A DNA stretch of 64,000 nucleotides from Saccharina japonica (taxonomy: Eukaryota > Sar > Phaeophyceae > Laminariales > Laminariaceae): contig MEHQ01000728.1 in assembly GCA_008828725.1 (NCBI GenBank), positions 67,833 to 131,832 of the forward strand. The letters are read 5' to 3'. The translations under genes and the position numbers were made by a program. Of the stretch, positions 1-10,989 are shown piece by piece. Below the pieces are notes generated by a model that saw only the letters and a list, made by a program, of their open reading frames with translations, did no database searches and had not been told where the DNA came from. Within the stretch, counting starts at the first letter, position 1. Every line of letters begins with the position of its first letter.

Positions 1-3000
1 ATTCTTTTTTGCAGCACGTGTCCTTGTCGCAGCCGTGCTTGTAGTCGCACTCAGCGTCATAGAGCGTCTCGTAGTGGCGGGGGCAGTCGTATTCGGAGCA
101 GGTAGGCCTCGCTGCGGAGAAAAAAAAAGGCGACAACATATCGGAGACGATTCCGTGCAAGAAAGTTCGCACGGTGGTTGGGCGGGAGGGAGGGAGGGGT
201 TAGTTAAGATAACAGGAAAATTGGCCGATATTTATGCCTGAAAAGCAGATAGATACGCGCCACCAGCGATACATATTGAGTTTCTTGCGTTTGTTTTCTT
301 TTTGTTTTCCCTCTTATAATGTATGCAGTGTGAAGATACTGACAAACAAAAACTCGGACGATAACACTTGGAATCATCAAGATAGATGAACACGGAGGAG
401 GTGGCCTATATACACAAGCGCGAAGATAAAAATTAACATCACACAATAAATTCTACTTGATGTCAATTTAATAAAACGTATCACACAACAAATCGACATG
501 ATGATGACAATTAAATAAAACTCACATTCTTTTTCGCAGCACGTGTCCTTGTTGCAGCCGTGCTTGTAGTCGCACTCGGCGTCATAGAGCGTCTTGTAGT
601 GGCGGGGGCAGTCGTATTCGGAGCAGGTAGGCCTCGCTGCGGAGAAAAAAAAGGCGAGAACGTATCGGAGACGATTCCGTGCAAGAAAATTCGCACGGTG
701 GTTGGGCGGGAGGGAGGGAGGGGTAAGTTAGATACCAGGAATCTTGGCGAAGAGTTATGCTTGAAAATCAGATAGATACACGCGCCACCAGCGATTTCTT
801 GCGTTTGTTTTCTTTCTGTTTTCCGTTCCCTGTCCTTTCAACGCAGCATTTATAAGACCGGGGTGAGTATCTAAAACAACCCCTCCCCGCCCCCCCTCCC
901 CTCCCCCTGACGTCGTGAACATTATGCACCCTCGTGCTATTATAATGTATGCAGTGCGAAGATATACTGACATACAAAAAAACTCGACGATAACACTTGG
1001 AATCATCAACATAGAGATGCACACGGAGGGATGTGGCCTCTATACACAAGTGCGAAGATAAACTTTCATCACACAAAACTTCGACATGATGATGACAATT
1101 AAAAAATATCACACAAAAAATCGACATGATGATGACAATTAAATAAAACTCACATTCTTTCTCGCAGCACGTGTCCTCGTTGCAGCCGTGCTTGTAGTCG
1201 CACTCGGCGTCATAGAGCGTCTTGTAGTGGCGGGGGCAGTCGTATTCGGAGCAGGTAGGCCTCGCTGCGGAGAAAAAAAAGGCGAGAACGTATCGGAGAC
1301 GATTCCGTGCAAGAAAATTCGCACGGTGGTTGGGCGGGAGGGAGGGAGGGGTAAGTTAGATACCAGGAATCTTGGCGAAGAGTTATGCTTGAAAATCAGA
1401 TAGATACACGCGCCACCAGCGATTTCTTGCGTTTGTTTTCTTTCTGTTTTCCGTTCCCTGTCCTTTCAACGCAGCATTTATAAGACCGGGGTGAGTATCT
1501 AAAACAACCCCTCCCCGCCCCCCCTCCCCTCCCCCTGACGTCGTGAACATTATGCACCCTCGTGCTATTATAATGTATGCAGTGCGAAGATATACTGACA
1601 TACAAAAAAACTCGACGATAACACTTGGAATCATCAACATAGAGATGCACACGGAGGGATGTGGCCTCTATACACAAGTGCGAAGATAAACTTTCATCAC
1701 ACAAAACTTCGACATGATGATGACAATTAAAAAATATCACACAAAAAATCGACATGATGAGGGGGGGGGGCGGGTTGGTAGAGGGAATATAAACAAAATG
1801 ATACTTGCTTACAGAATGGGGGGTGAGTGGGTGGTCAGGTAGGTGGGTGGGTGAGGGGAGACGGCTCTAGAATAGTAGTAGTAGTAGTTGACTGGGCGAA
1901 CAACATACTCTGTAGAAACACAACGTGATTTCGTACTTGTTTTTGGCTTGCTGTAGTGGTTGTTCGTCTCCTCTTCCATCGCTTGGCCTCTATTAACCCC
2001 CACCCTTGTTCTCATGTCGCAGCCCCCTGTTTTCGTAGTAGGTATTAAAAGCTTGCTATCTATCTATACACATACGAAGAGGAGTTTTCTACTGACGCAA
2101 CAAAAAGTCGACATAAAAAAATGAGGTCGATGGCGATGAGGGGGAGAGGGGGAGGGGGAGGGGGNGATGCACACGGAGGGATGTGGCCTCTATACACAAG
2201 TGCGAAGATAAACTTTCATCACACAAAACTTCGACATGATGATGACAATTAAAAAATATCACACAAAAAATCGACATGATGATGACAATTAAATAAAACT
2301 CACATTCTTTCTCGCAGCACGTGTCCTCGTTGCAGCCGTGCTTGTAGTCGCACTCGGCGTCATAGAGCGTCTTGTAGTGGCGGGGGCAGTCGTATTCGGA
2401 GCAGGTAGGCCTCGCTGCGGAGAAAAAAAAGGCGAGAACGTATCGGAGACGATTCCGTGCAAGAAAATTCGCACGGTGGTTGGGCGGGAGGGAGGGAGGG
2501 GTAAGTTAGATACCAGGAATCTTGGCGAAGAGTTATGCTTGAAAATCAGATAGATACACGCGCCACCAGCGATTTCTTGCGTTTGTTTTCTTTCTGTTTT
2601 CCGTTCCCTGTCCTTTCAACGCAGCATTTATAAGACCGGGGTGAGTATCTAAAACAACCCCTCCCCGCCCCCCCTCCCCTCCCCCTGACGTCGTGAACAT
2701 TATGCACCCTCGTGCTATTATAATGTATGCAGTGCGAAGATATACTGACATACAAAAAAACTCGACGATAACACTTGGAATCATCAACATAGAGATGCAC
2801 ACGGAGGGATGTGGCCTCTATACACAAGTGCGAAGATAAACTTTCATCACACAAAACTTCGACATGATGATGACAATTAAAAAATATCACACAAAAAATC
2901 GACATGATGATGACAATTAAATAAAACTCACATTCTTTCTCGCAGCACGTGTCCTCGTTGCAGCCGTGCTTGTAGTCGCACTCGGCGTCATAGAGCGTCT

Positions 3001-6000
3001 TGTAGTGGCGGGGGCAGTCGTATTCGGAGCAGGTAGGCCTCGCTGCGGAGAAAAAAAAGGCGAGAACGTATCGGAGACGATTCCGTGCAAGAAAATTCGC
3101 ACGGTGGTTGGGCGGGAGGGAGGGAGGGGTAAGTTAGATACCAGGAATCTTGGCGAAGAGTTATGCTTGAAAATCAGATAGATACACGCGCCACCAGCGA
3201 TTTCTTGCGTTTGTTTTCTTTCTGTTTTCCGTTCCCTGTCCTTTCAACGCAGCATTTATAAGACCGGGGTGAGTATCTAAAACAACCCCTCCCCGCCCCC
3301 CCTCCCCTCCCCCTGACGTCGTGAACATTATGCACCCTCGTGCTATTATAATGTATGCAGTGCGAAGATATACTGACATACAAAAAACTCGACGATAACA
3401 CTTGGAATCATCAACATAGAGATGCACACGGAGGGATGTGGCCTCTATACACAAGTGCGAAGATAAACTTTCATCACACAAAACTTCGACATGATGATGA
3501 CAATTAAAAAATATCACACAAAAAATCGACATGATGATGACAATTAAATAAAACTCACATTCTTTCTCGCAGCACGTGTCCTCGTTGCAGCCGTGCTTGT
3601 AGTCGCACTCGGCGTCATAGAGCGTCTTGTAGTGGCGGGGGCAGTCGTATTCGGAGCAGGTAGGCCTCGCTGCGGAGAAAAAAAGGCGACAAAACATCGG
3701 AGACGATATCGCGCAAGAAAGTCGCACGGTGGTTGGGCGGGAGGGGTTAGATAGATGCCAGGAAAGATACTGAAAAAAACTCGACGATGATAACACTGAT
3801 TCATCAAGATAGATGAACACGGAGGAGGTGGCATCTATACACAAGTGCGAAGATAAAATTTATTAACATCGATATGATGAAAATAAAATAAACTTTTATC
3901 ACACACAAAAAATCGATATGATGACAATTAAATAAAACTCACATTCTTTCTCGCAGCACGTGTCCTCGTTGCAGCCGTGCTTGTAGTCGCACTCGGCGTC
4001 ATAGAGCGTCTTGTAGTGGCGGGGGCAGTCGTATTCGGAGCAGGTAGGCCTCGCTGCGAAGAAAAAAAAGGCGACAACATATCGGAGACGATTCCGTGCA
4101 AGAAAATTCGCACGGTGGTTAGGCGGGAGGGAGGGAGGGAGGGGTAAGTTAGATACCAGGAATCTTGGCGAAGAGTTATGCTTGAAAAGCAGAAAAATAC
4201 ACGCACCACCAGCGATACATATTGAGTTTCTTGCGTTTGTTTTCTTTCTGTTTTTCATTCCCTGTCCTTTCAACACAGCATCTTATAAAACCGGGGTGAG
4301 TATCTAAAACAACCCCTCCCCGCCCCCCCCTCCCCTCCCCCTGCCGTCGGGAACATTATGCACCCTCGTGCTATTATAATGTATGCCGTGCGAAGATATA
4401 CCGACAAAACAAAAACTCGACGATAACACTTGGAGGAAACATCAAAAACACGGAGGGAGGTGGCCTATACACAAGTGCGAAGATAAAACTACTGTATCAC
4501 ACAAAAAATCGACATGATGATGACAATTAAATAAAGCTTATCACACAAAAATTCGACATGATGATGACAATTAAAATCAACTTTTTATCACACAAAAAAT
4601 AGACATGATGATGGCAATTAAACACAACTCACATTCTTTTTCGCAGCACGTGTCGTCGTCGCAGCCGTGCTTGTAGTCGCACTCGGCGTCATAGAGCGTC
4701 TTGTAGTGGCGGGGGCAATCGTATTCGGAGCAGGTAGGCCTCGCTGCGGAGACAAAAAAAGGCGACAACATATCGGAGACGATTCCGCGCAAGAAAATTC
4801 GCACGGTGATGGTTGGGCGGGGAGGGGTTAGATAGATGCCAGGACATATACTGAAAAAAACTCGACGATGATAACACTGAATCATCAAGATAGATGAACA
4901 CGGAGGAGGTGACATCTATACACAAGTGCGAATATAAAGTTATTTAACATCACACAAAAATTCGACATGATGAAAATTAAATAAAACTTTATCACACAAA
5001 AAATCGACATGATGATGACAATTGAATGGAAACTTACATTCTTTTTCGCAGCACGTGTCGTCGTTGCAGCCGCGCTCGTAGTCGCACTCAGTGTCGTAGC
5101 GCGTCTCGTAGTGGCGAGGGCAGTCGTATTCGGAGCACGTGGGCCTCGCTGCGGAGAAAAAAAAAGCGACAAAAAAATCGGAGACGATTCCGTGCAAGAA
5201 AATTCGCACGGTGGTTGGGCGGGAGGGGTGAGATATATGCCAGGAAAGATACCAACAAAAACACGACGATTACACCGAATCATCAAGATAGATGAACACG
5301 GAGGATGTGGCTCCTATACACAAGTGCGAAGATAAAACGTGCACACAACAATTCGACATGATGATGACAATTAAAATAAATAACTCAAAAATTCGACATG
5401 ATGACAATTGAATGAAAACTTACATTCTTTTTCGCAGCACGTGTCCTTGTCGCAGCCGTGCTTGTAGTCGCATTCAGTGTCATAGAGCGTCTTGTAGTGG
5501 CGGGGGCAGTCGTATTCCAAGCACGTGGGCCTCTCTGTGGGCCTCTCTGTGACGGACAAAATGAATGTAGGCGACGATTCCGCAGCAAGAAGCGAGAAGA
5601 AGGAGGGGGGGGGGGGTTGTTAGATAATACGGAAGCTCGGCAGAGACCGAATGCTTATGTAAATTGAGGCAGAAAATAACTGTCCTTCCCCTCTACCTCC
5701 CCGTGATCACTTTTCTCGGTATACATCAACCAAAAGGATGGGAGACATTTGGTGTGAACAAACACTTTCATCATCAGATGCACTACTTGAAAAAAAAAAA
5801 AACCTTGAAAATAAATAAATAAATAAAAAACAATATGATGGTAAGGAATGACGGGGGTACATATATATACTACTCTGTCCCGAAATATAAGAACCATTTT
5901 GATTGAATAATAATGTACAAAAGGTGATTATGTTTCGGGACAAGAGTGGTTTGTTACTCACGTTTCTTTTCGCAGCAGATGTCTTCACTGCAGCCGTCCT

Positions 6001-6179
6001 CGTCGCAGTAGTACTCGTCGCCGCGCAGCTGGTAGTGGTCGGAGCATTCGTAGTCTGAGCACTTGTGCCTGTGCCTCGCTGCATTTAAGAGAGGCGGCGC
6101 AAAAGGAGGTGGCGATGGTAGAGGGGCGGGGGGGGGGGGTTACGACTGAATCGTGGCGACAACGACAACGACAACGAAG

Positions 6180-6215
<36 letters not shown>

Positions 6216-6232
6216 CAACAACAACAACAAAC

Positions 6233-6271
<39 letters not shown>

Positions 6272-9136
6272 CAACAACAACGACAACATCAACAACAACA
6301 AAACTGCGTGACAAATTATCGCGACGCACGAGGGGGGGGGGGGGGGGGAGAAGGACACAACACATAGGCATCGCTCACCCTACATTTTTTCTTTATTATA
6401 TACGAAACAAAACAATCACAATAAAGCGCCTGACTTGACTCGACTCGACTCGACTCGGATCACAAAAAACAAGGATGCGACGACTCACGTTGCTTCTCCC
6501 CGCCATTCCTCTCGCAGCACTGCTCCTCGCGACACTTGCCATGGTCGCAGCGCACATTTTGGGCGTCGTCGATCGGGCCATAGCCGGGCGAGCACCCAAT
6601 GGAGTTGCACGTCAGATGGGCTGTTTGGCGGGGGCCGGGGAGGGCAGGAGCGAGGCAAGGGGGGGGCGCGAGAGGGTTTCCGCTTCAATACCATATTGTA
6701 CGTACGTGCGCACGCACGCACACGGAGGGGGGAAGACACGGAGGGGGGGGGGAGTTTCCACACCATTCCAGCAGTACCATAACACAAAGCCGAGGCGAAC
6801 AATCAAACGGTGCGTACGTACGGTGCTCACTATCGTTTTGGCACCATACAAACAATGTATACTCGTACGTATATAATTTGTTTTAATCTAGGATCTCGTA
6901 CTCGTACGTAGTGGCTGGGCGGTCGCTATGTGGGCCTTTCGATAAGACTTTTCTCGCTCGCCGTCAACAGTTGATTCGAGGACCGGAAATATTTTCGCGA
7001 AAACAGCTTTTAGCGTTTCACTTTTTGCTGATACAGCAGCACGACGACTGGACTACTGTACCACACTTCACTTTTGTCAGCAACGATGACACTTGAGGTT
7101 GGGTATACGTAGACAACACAAGACAGAGCAAAGCATCACAAGAACAAAGACAGAACTCCGGGGGGAAGTCGTAATCAACCTGTGCGACAAGACAGAACTC
7201 CGGGGGGAAGTCGTAATCAACCTGTACGTAGTGCCTGGTATACGGGGTAAACCTTTCCTACAAATCAACACAACACAAATTTGGTATACGGGGTAAACCT
7301 TTCCTACAAATCAACACAACACAAAACACCCAACACCTGGTATACGGGGTAAACCTTTCCTACAAATCAACACAACACAAAACACCCAACACCTTTTCCC
7401 TTTTCCCGTCCCCCCCCCCCCACTCACGTTTCTCGCAGCACTGCTTCTCCGTGCACTCGTTGCCCCAGCACAGCTCGTATTTCTCGCTTTCGATGGGGAG
7501 AAATCCGTTCGGGCAGGGGAAGCAGGCGCACATGGCTTGGCAGCACTGGTCCCTCTCGCAGACGCCGCCGTCGCACTCCACATTCATGGCGTTATCGAGA
7601 GGGGCGTAGCCGTCCGGGCAGCCTATGGAGTTGCAGAAGGCATGCTTGGGCCTCTTGTGCTGCGCAGAAAGAGAGAGAATGAGAGATAGATAGTAGAGAG
7701 AGAGAGTGAGAGAGAGTGTGAGATAGTGAGATAGAGAGAGAGAGAGCGAGAGAGCGAGAGAGCAAGAGAGCAAGAGAGCAAGAGAGCGAAAGCGAGAGCG
7801 AGGAAGAGGCAAAAAGGTGGGTATATGTGTGATACGGGAGGTGGGTATGTGTGATACGGGAGAGCGATCGAGACGCCATATCACAAGGAGAAGAGCGAGG
7901 AGGCGGGCCACGCCGCTTGTTGGTTTCTATGACAGTGCAAAGGGGCAAGAGAGGTTGGTAACGGTATAGTACCTCTACTATGCCTGGGGTCCCGGATCTG
8001 CTTCGCACATACATAACAAACGGGCGACAGTAAAACACAGTAGTTGTTCGTGGTTCGTCGTAAAAAAAAAACGAAACTGGTTTGTATGTAGGAGCAGCGA
8101 CACGTACCACCCCTCGTTCGTTCGAATCTATCCTACTACTGCTGTACGTACTGTACATATATAGAGCAGGGAATTACTGCTGCTGTACTGCTGTAGAAAT
8201 CCAACCACTCTTACTCGTACTCGCTGCGTGAGCGAATTCTCGATGGTGTACAGGAGTAGTAGTGTACAGAGACGTAGGCAACAAACAAACTAGAACGCAG
8301 ATAGGGTAGGTGCACCGGCATAGTCGGGGTCCCCCTGCACGGAGAAAGAGAGCGAGTGAGAGAGCGACTTTTTCACAACAAACACATTTCACGAAGCGCA
8401 TGTAAATCAACCCGACCGAACACGGAATGCTTCGTTGCGCGCGCTTGTTTGTCTGCTTCTCACCTCGTACTCGGTGGTGCGCCTCCCGCGGAGGCTAGAC
8501 TTGGTGCTCCCAGAGAGACCTGTGCGGGCAGCAGGGGGAACGCGCACGAGAGCGAGAAAGAACAAAGCGTTCTTGAATCAGTTTTTGAATCGTACATCGT
8601 CGAGCACGGTAGGTATCATATCCCGTAGATTTCTTGCTTGCTTGCAACTCGTGCTGCTACTCGTACGGTACTGCAGTAAGTACACTGCTGTTGTTGCCGC
8701 GCTTGGTCGTTTATGTACACCTTCCGGCACTCGCTCGCTACTGCTGTCTGCTGCTACCACTGCTTTCTACAGTGAGTGAGTGCCACCACCCCGCCGCCGG
8801 CTCTCTCTTCTCCTTCTTCTGGAGTTTTGTCGGTATGTATGCACACGCGCAGCAAACAGCAACCAACCACGTTTGAAAGTTGATGAAAGCAGGACAGCCC
8901 AGAGAAAGAAAGGTTGTTGTGCGCTCTACAGACAGGTACACCGTGCAACGCTTCTGCAAACGAAACTACTGCTGCAACAAAACGAAACACACGCTCCTTC
9001 TCACTCGCGAACGAACACAACAAGGAGGCCTCTCTCTCTCTCACTCACCAGCTACATCCTGCACCGAGACCCCAGCAGCGGTGCCGAGAGAGACGACGGG
9101 GAGGAACGCCACAACAGCAGCCCACATGCGAGGCAT
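1..9136 (-). CDS. Gene A: secreted Cys-rich module repeat protein, multi-exon, 3' end outside the window
   Basis: Rebuilt from splice sites. Exons on the minus strand, 5' to 3': 9136-9049, 8519-8464, 7659-7428, 6620-6489, 6078-5962, 5534-5424, 5148-5038, 4743-4633, 4053-3943, 3669-3559, 3042-2932, 2414-2304, 1264-1154, 636-526, 111-1. Phases agree throughout: exon 1 ends phase 1, exon 2 (56 nt) goes from 1 to 0, exon 3 (232 nt) from 0 to 1, and all later exons (132, 117 and ten of 111 nt) are phase 1-1. Donors are GTGAGT or GTAAGT; acceptors are CAG after pyrimidines. About 578 residues lie in the window. Exon 1 encodes a signal peptide (MPRMWAAVVAFLPVVSLGTA). Exons 3-4 carry modules C-x4-C-x14-C-x4-C-x4-CC, the first reading CNSIGC...CERDQCC. 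The 111-nt exons carry C-x4-C-x11-C-x5-C-x4-CC (CSEYDC...NEDTCC). I cannot name the family. An extracellular, disulfide-bonded protein is inferred. Confidence 0.72.
526..3558 (-). repeat. 628-bp tandem exon-plus-intron duplications in gene A
   Basis: The spacing from exon to exon is 628 bp (526 to 1154), 628 bp (2304 to 2932) and 627 bp (2932 to 3559). The copies are almost letter-for-letter identical through both exon and intron, including the C-rich tract near 880/1510/2660/3290. Older copies at 3943-5534 have diverged, with spacings of 384-690 bp. Between 1154 and 2304 the period is broken by a foreign segment. The near identity implies very recent duplication, gene conversion, or assembly duplication. 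Confidence 0.85.
1760..2165. other. Foreign segment and ambiguous base (N) inside the gene A repeat
   Basis: At 1760 the repeat breaks off into a G-run and unrelated sequence that ends in a GGGGGA-type simple repeat and an N at position 2165. The gene A repeat then resumes in mid-unit at 2166. No coding exon of gene A occurs in this segment. The G-run edges and the N suggest a low-quality join or collapsed repeat rather than a clean insertion. Confidence 0.6.
5870..5949. mobile_element. 80-bp Stowaway-like MITE in a gene A intron
   Basis: The left end CTACTCTGTCCCGAAATA pairs with the reverse complement of the right end, CCACTCTTGTCCCGAAACA. The element is 80 bp, preceded by TA, and lies 12 bp from the 3' splice end of the 5962-6078 exon. 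Known Stowaway (Tc1/mariner-type) elements share the CTCTGTCCCGAAATATAAG-like start. It has no coding capacity. Confidence 0.6.
6158..6300. repeat. (CAA)n microsatellite with GAC variants
   Basis: About 140 bp of CAA/CGA triplets lie in the gene A intron between exons at 6489 and 6078. The apparent poly-Gln/Asn reading frame is a by-product of the triplet repeat. Confidence 0.9.
7145..7395. repeat. Short direct repeats in a gene A intron
   Basis: Two copies of a roughly 36-bp unit containing GACAGAACTCCGGGGGGAAG (7147 and 7191) are followed by three copies of a unit starting GGTATACGGGGTAAACCTTT (about 7235, 7281 and 7340). Simple tandem duplication inside an intron. Confidence 0.85.
7428..7659 (-). 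CDS. Gene A exon 3: two Cys-rich modules
   Basis: This 77-codon exon begins after TTTCTGCGCAG (phase 0) and ends at GAAAC|GTGAGT (phase 1). It holds two modules. The first is C-NSIG-C, 14 residues starting PDGYAPLD, then C-DGGV-C-ERDQ-CC. The second begins FPCPNGFLPIES and closes C-WGNE-C-TEKQ-CC. The shared core is a GY/GF-x-P-I/L turn after the second Cys and a terminal CC. The later 111-nt exons look like a shortened version of this module, in which PRHYKTLYDAE replaces the GY-x-P loop. Confidence 0.68.
7666..7805. repeat. GAGA-rich tract beside the exon 3 acceptor
   Basis: GA-rich simple sequence on the plus strand, so on the minus (coding) strand it is a long CT-rich polypyrimidine tract directly upstream of the 7659 acceptor. 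It may serve as an extended splice polypyrimidine tract. Confidence 0.8.
9049..9136 (-). CDS. Gene A exon 1: start codon and signal peptide
   Basis: The minus strand opens with ATG at 9136 and reads 29 codons: a short basic start (MPRMW), a hydrophobic core (AAVVAFLPVVSLG) and a small-residue cleavage-like region (TAAGVS). It ends at a strong G|GTGAGT donor in phase 1. The next candidate exon at 8519-8464 has a CTGCTGCCCGCACAG acceptor, enters in phase 1 and leaves in phase 0 at GAG|GTGAGA. That is the phase needed to join the Cys-rich exon at 7659. The exon is too short to stand out as an ORF; the phase fit is the main support. Confidence 0.65.
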
Positions 9137-9880
9137 GACGATTTCTTCTTGTTGCTAATAAGCTTGGCGCTGGTAGAAGAAGAAAGTTGTTGTTGTTGCT
9201 GGTGTTGCAGCAGCAGCAGTGGTGGTGGTGGTGTAGATGTTTTGGGAGGCTTCCAGAGGAGGAAGGAGGAGGAGGTGGATGAGTGACCGGATGGGGGGCG
9301 GGCATGGGGCATCGCGAAAAGCATCCGGGACTCGGGACCCCACGATAGATGATGGATGTGGACCCGGAAATGTCATGGTTGTTGCTGAGGGTCTCGGGGG
9401 AACGTCGTTTCTTGTCACAGGGGGTCCTGCGAGGACCCCAAAAACAAAAAACTCCAACCATGCGAGTCAAAATATCCGTTCTGAAAAAGTCCGTTTAAAA
9501 TTGCGGCTAAAAGAAGAGTTTCTTCGTAGATTTGCCGTTCTCCTTCTTTTTTCGCATTTCGCCGCATTCCTACTTGCTACTGCTGTACGTATGTACGAGT
9601 ACAAGTACCATCAATTCGTATGATATGCCCTCGCTGCTTGCTGCCATCCTCGGCTGTTGAGACTTTATAGTAAAGTGCTGCGCCTACAAGCCCGACGAAT
9701 CATCATGCTTCTCGCGCCCCAGAAACAACTCTTCTGGCCTGGGTCTCAGAGGCACACAGCAGCCGTCTCGCGCGTTGCACGGCGTCACTTTGAAACCTAC
9801 AGTAAGTACGAGGTATTCGGTAGAGCTGCGACGTACATCAAGCAGTTCTTGTACGTACGACACGATTTTTTTTCTAGGTA
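9137..9880. other. Upstream region of gene A, no gene recognised
   Basis: Contains GTT/GCA triplet runs (9185-9240) and GGA-rich sequence. It should hold the promoter and 5' UTR of gene A, but no TATA box or initiator can be called with confidence. Confidence 0.4.
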
Positions 9881-9960
9881 CCACTATGTCCGGAAATATA
9901 AGGATCCTCAATATATTAAAGTGAATATATATGCGGCCCTTACATTTACGGACATAGTGG
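9881..9960. mobile_element. 80-bp MITE with TA flanks, same type as 5870-5949
   Basis: The left end CCACTATGTCCGGAAATATA and the reverse complement of the right end (CCACTATGTCCGTAAATGTA) match at all but three positions. The element is flanked by TA on both sides (9879-9880 and 9961-9962), as expected for a Tc1/mariner-type target duplication. Its length and GTCC-GAAATATAAG core match the element at 5870. No coding capacity. Confidence 0.75.
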
Positions 9961-9962
9961 TA

Positions 9963-10110
9963 TATACTCGAGTACAAGTCACATGCCATACCTGGCACGT
10001 ACGTAGCATGTAGCATGTATGTATGTACACATACTCGAGTACGAGTACAGTCATATCTGGCACGTATATCACTCGAGTACGAGTACATTTCATACCTGAC
10101 ACGTACGAGC
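9963..10110. repeat. Tandem CTCGAGTACGAGTAC / CCTGGCACGTA repeat
   Basis: Three degenerate units each combine an ACTCGAGTAC(A/G)AGT motif with a CAT(A/C)(C/T)CTG(G/A)CACGTA motif, at about 9966, 10030 and 10070. Confidence 0.7.
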
Positions 10111-10284
10111 AATAGTTTTGTCTGCTACGAGTACTCTCCTGCTCCTGCTTTAGTACGAGCTGGCTCCTCGGAGTAGATCCAGCGTAGTCGGCCGAGGGGC
10201 ATGCGGAGAGGCATCATTCTGAGGGATCTCATTTAATATTTAATAAATCAATGCGTGGTTTCACGTATGTATACGGTCAGTACC

Positions 10285-10495
10285 GGCCCGCTCATAAAAG
10301 AAAGGAACTCACAATAAAGTCAGCCTGATATAATTAAGAAAGCTCTCAGCCTAGTCAGTGCAAAGTTATGCCTTCCTGCCCGCTCATAAGAAAGGAACCC
10401 ACAATAAAGTCAGCCTGAGAAATTGAAATAATTAAGAAAGCTCTCAGCCTACGTAGTCAGCGCATAAAAGCTTTAAGGAAGTGATGCCTTCCTGC
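10285..10495. repeat. About 105-bp direct repeat
   Basis: The unit beginning CCCGCTCATAA and containing CACAATAAAGTCAGCCTGA and AATTAAGAAAGCTCTCAGCC occurs at about 10288 and again at about 10379. Part of it recurs near 10605-10660. Confidence 0.7.
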
Positions 10496-10881
10496 GGAGG
10501 ATGGCCATGGTCTAATAAGCCACCATCCATTGCACAGTACTACTAATAGGGAAAACCTGTTCTAATAGGGAAAACGTGTTCTCGGGGACCAACATACGAT
10601 AGCGCAGCATAATAAGGAAGTGTGCTTTCGAGCCCGCCCATAATAAGAAAGTCAGCCTGTGCCCGATTTTAGGTTTCTTGTGAGAGAGCCGGTACTGCAT
10701 ACGTAGAGCAATTGTCCGCTATTGTATCGGAGATTGTTGGACTGGATCAAATACGTATGGACTGGATCTAATACCAGAGATAGATAGATGCAGCAGTGTA
10801 TGGCACCTGGCATCCTGGTAAAATAAGAAAATATCACATGCACATACATATACCACCGGGCCCACTCTCGTATCTCTAATA

Positions 10882-10985
10882 GTACGGGGAACCATAGTAA
10901 TCAGGACCCATGACGTAAACAAAAACCTATATATTGCAGTATTTTTACTAATCACATTTGGTCCTGATTACTATGTTCCCCCGTG
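10882..10985. mobile_element. MITE family 2, copy 1
   Basis: Long inverted repeat: the left arm has ACGGGGAACCATAGTAATCA and GGACC, and the right arm mirrors it as GGTCC then TGATTACTATGTTCCCCCGT. The loop contains AAAAACCTATATATT and TTTTTACTAA, shared with the copies at 32006 and 34056. About 100 bp, non-coding. Confidence 0.75.
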
Positions 10986-10989
10986 ACAT

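Noticed and set aside
560-3181. Repeated plus-strand 71-codon frames (MLVVALGVIERL...) in every 628-bp copy
   Set aside because: They are antisense to the Cys-rich exons, recur only because the DNA is duplicated, and lack the splice and signal-peptide logic of the minus strand.
6109-6438. Gln/Asn-rich frame and its Leu/Val-rich antisense frames
   Set aside because: Products of the (CAA)n microsatellite within an intron.
8174-8334. Alternative second exon for gene A after TTTCTCCGTGCAG at 8335
   Set aside because: The acceptor is good and the entry phase fits, but no donor gives phase 0 out with a credible consensus. The 8464-8519 exon fits both sides.
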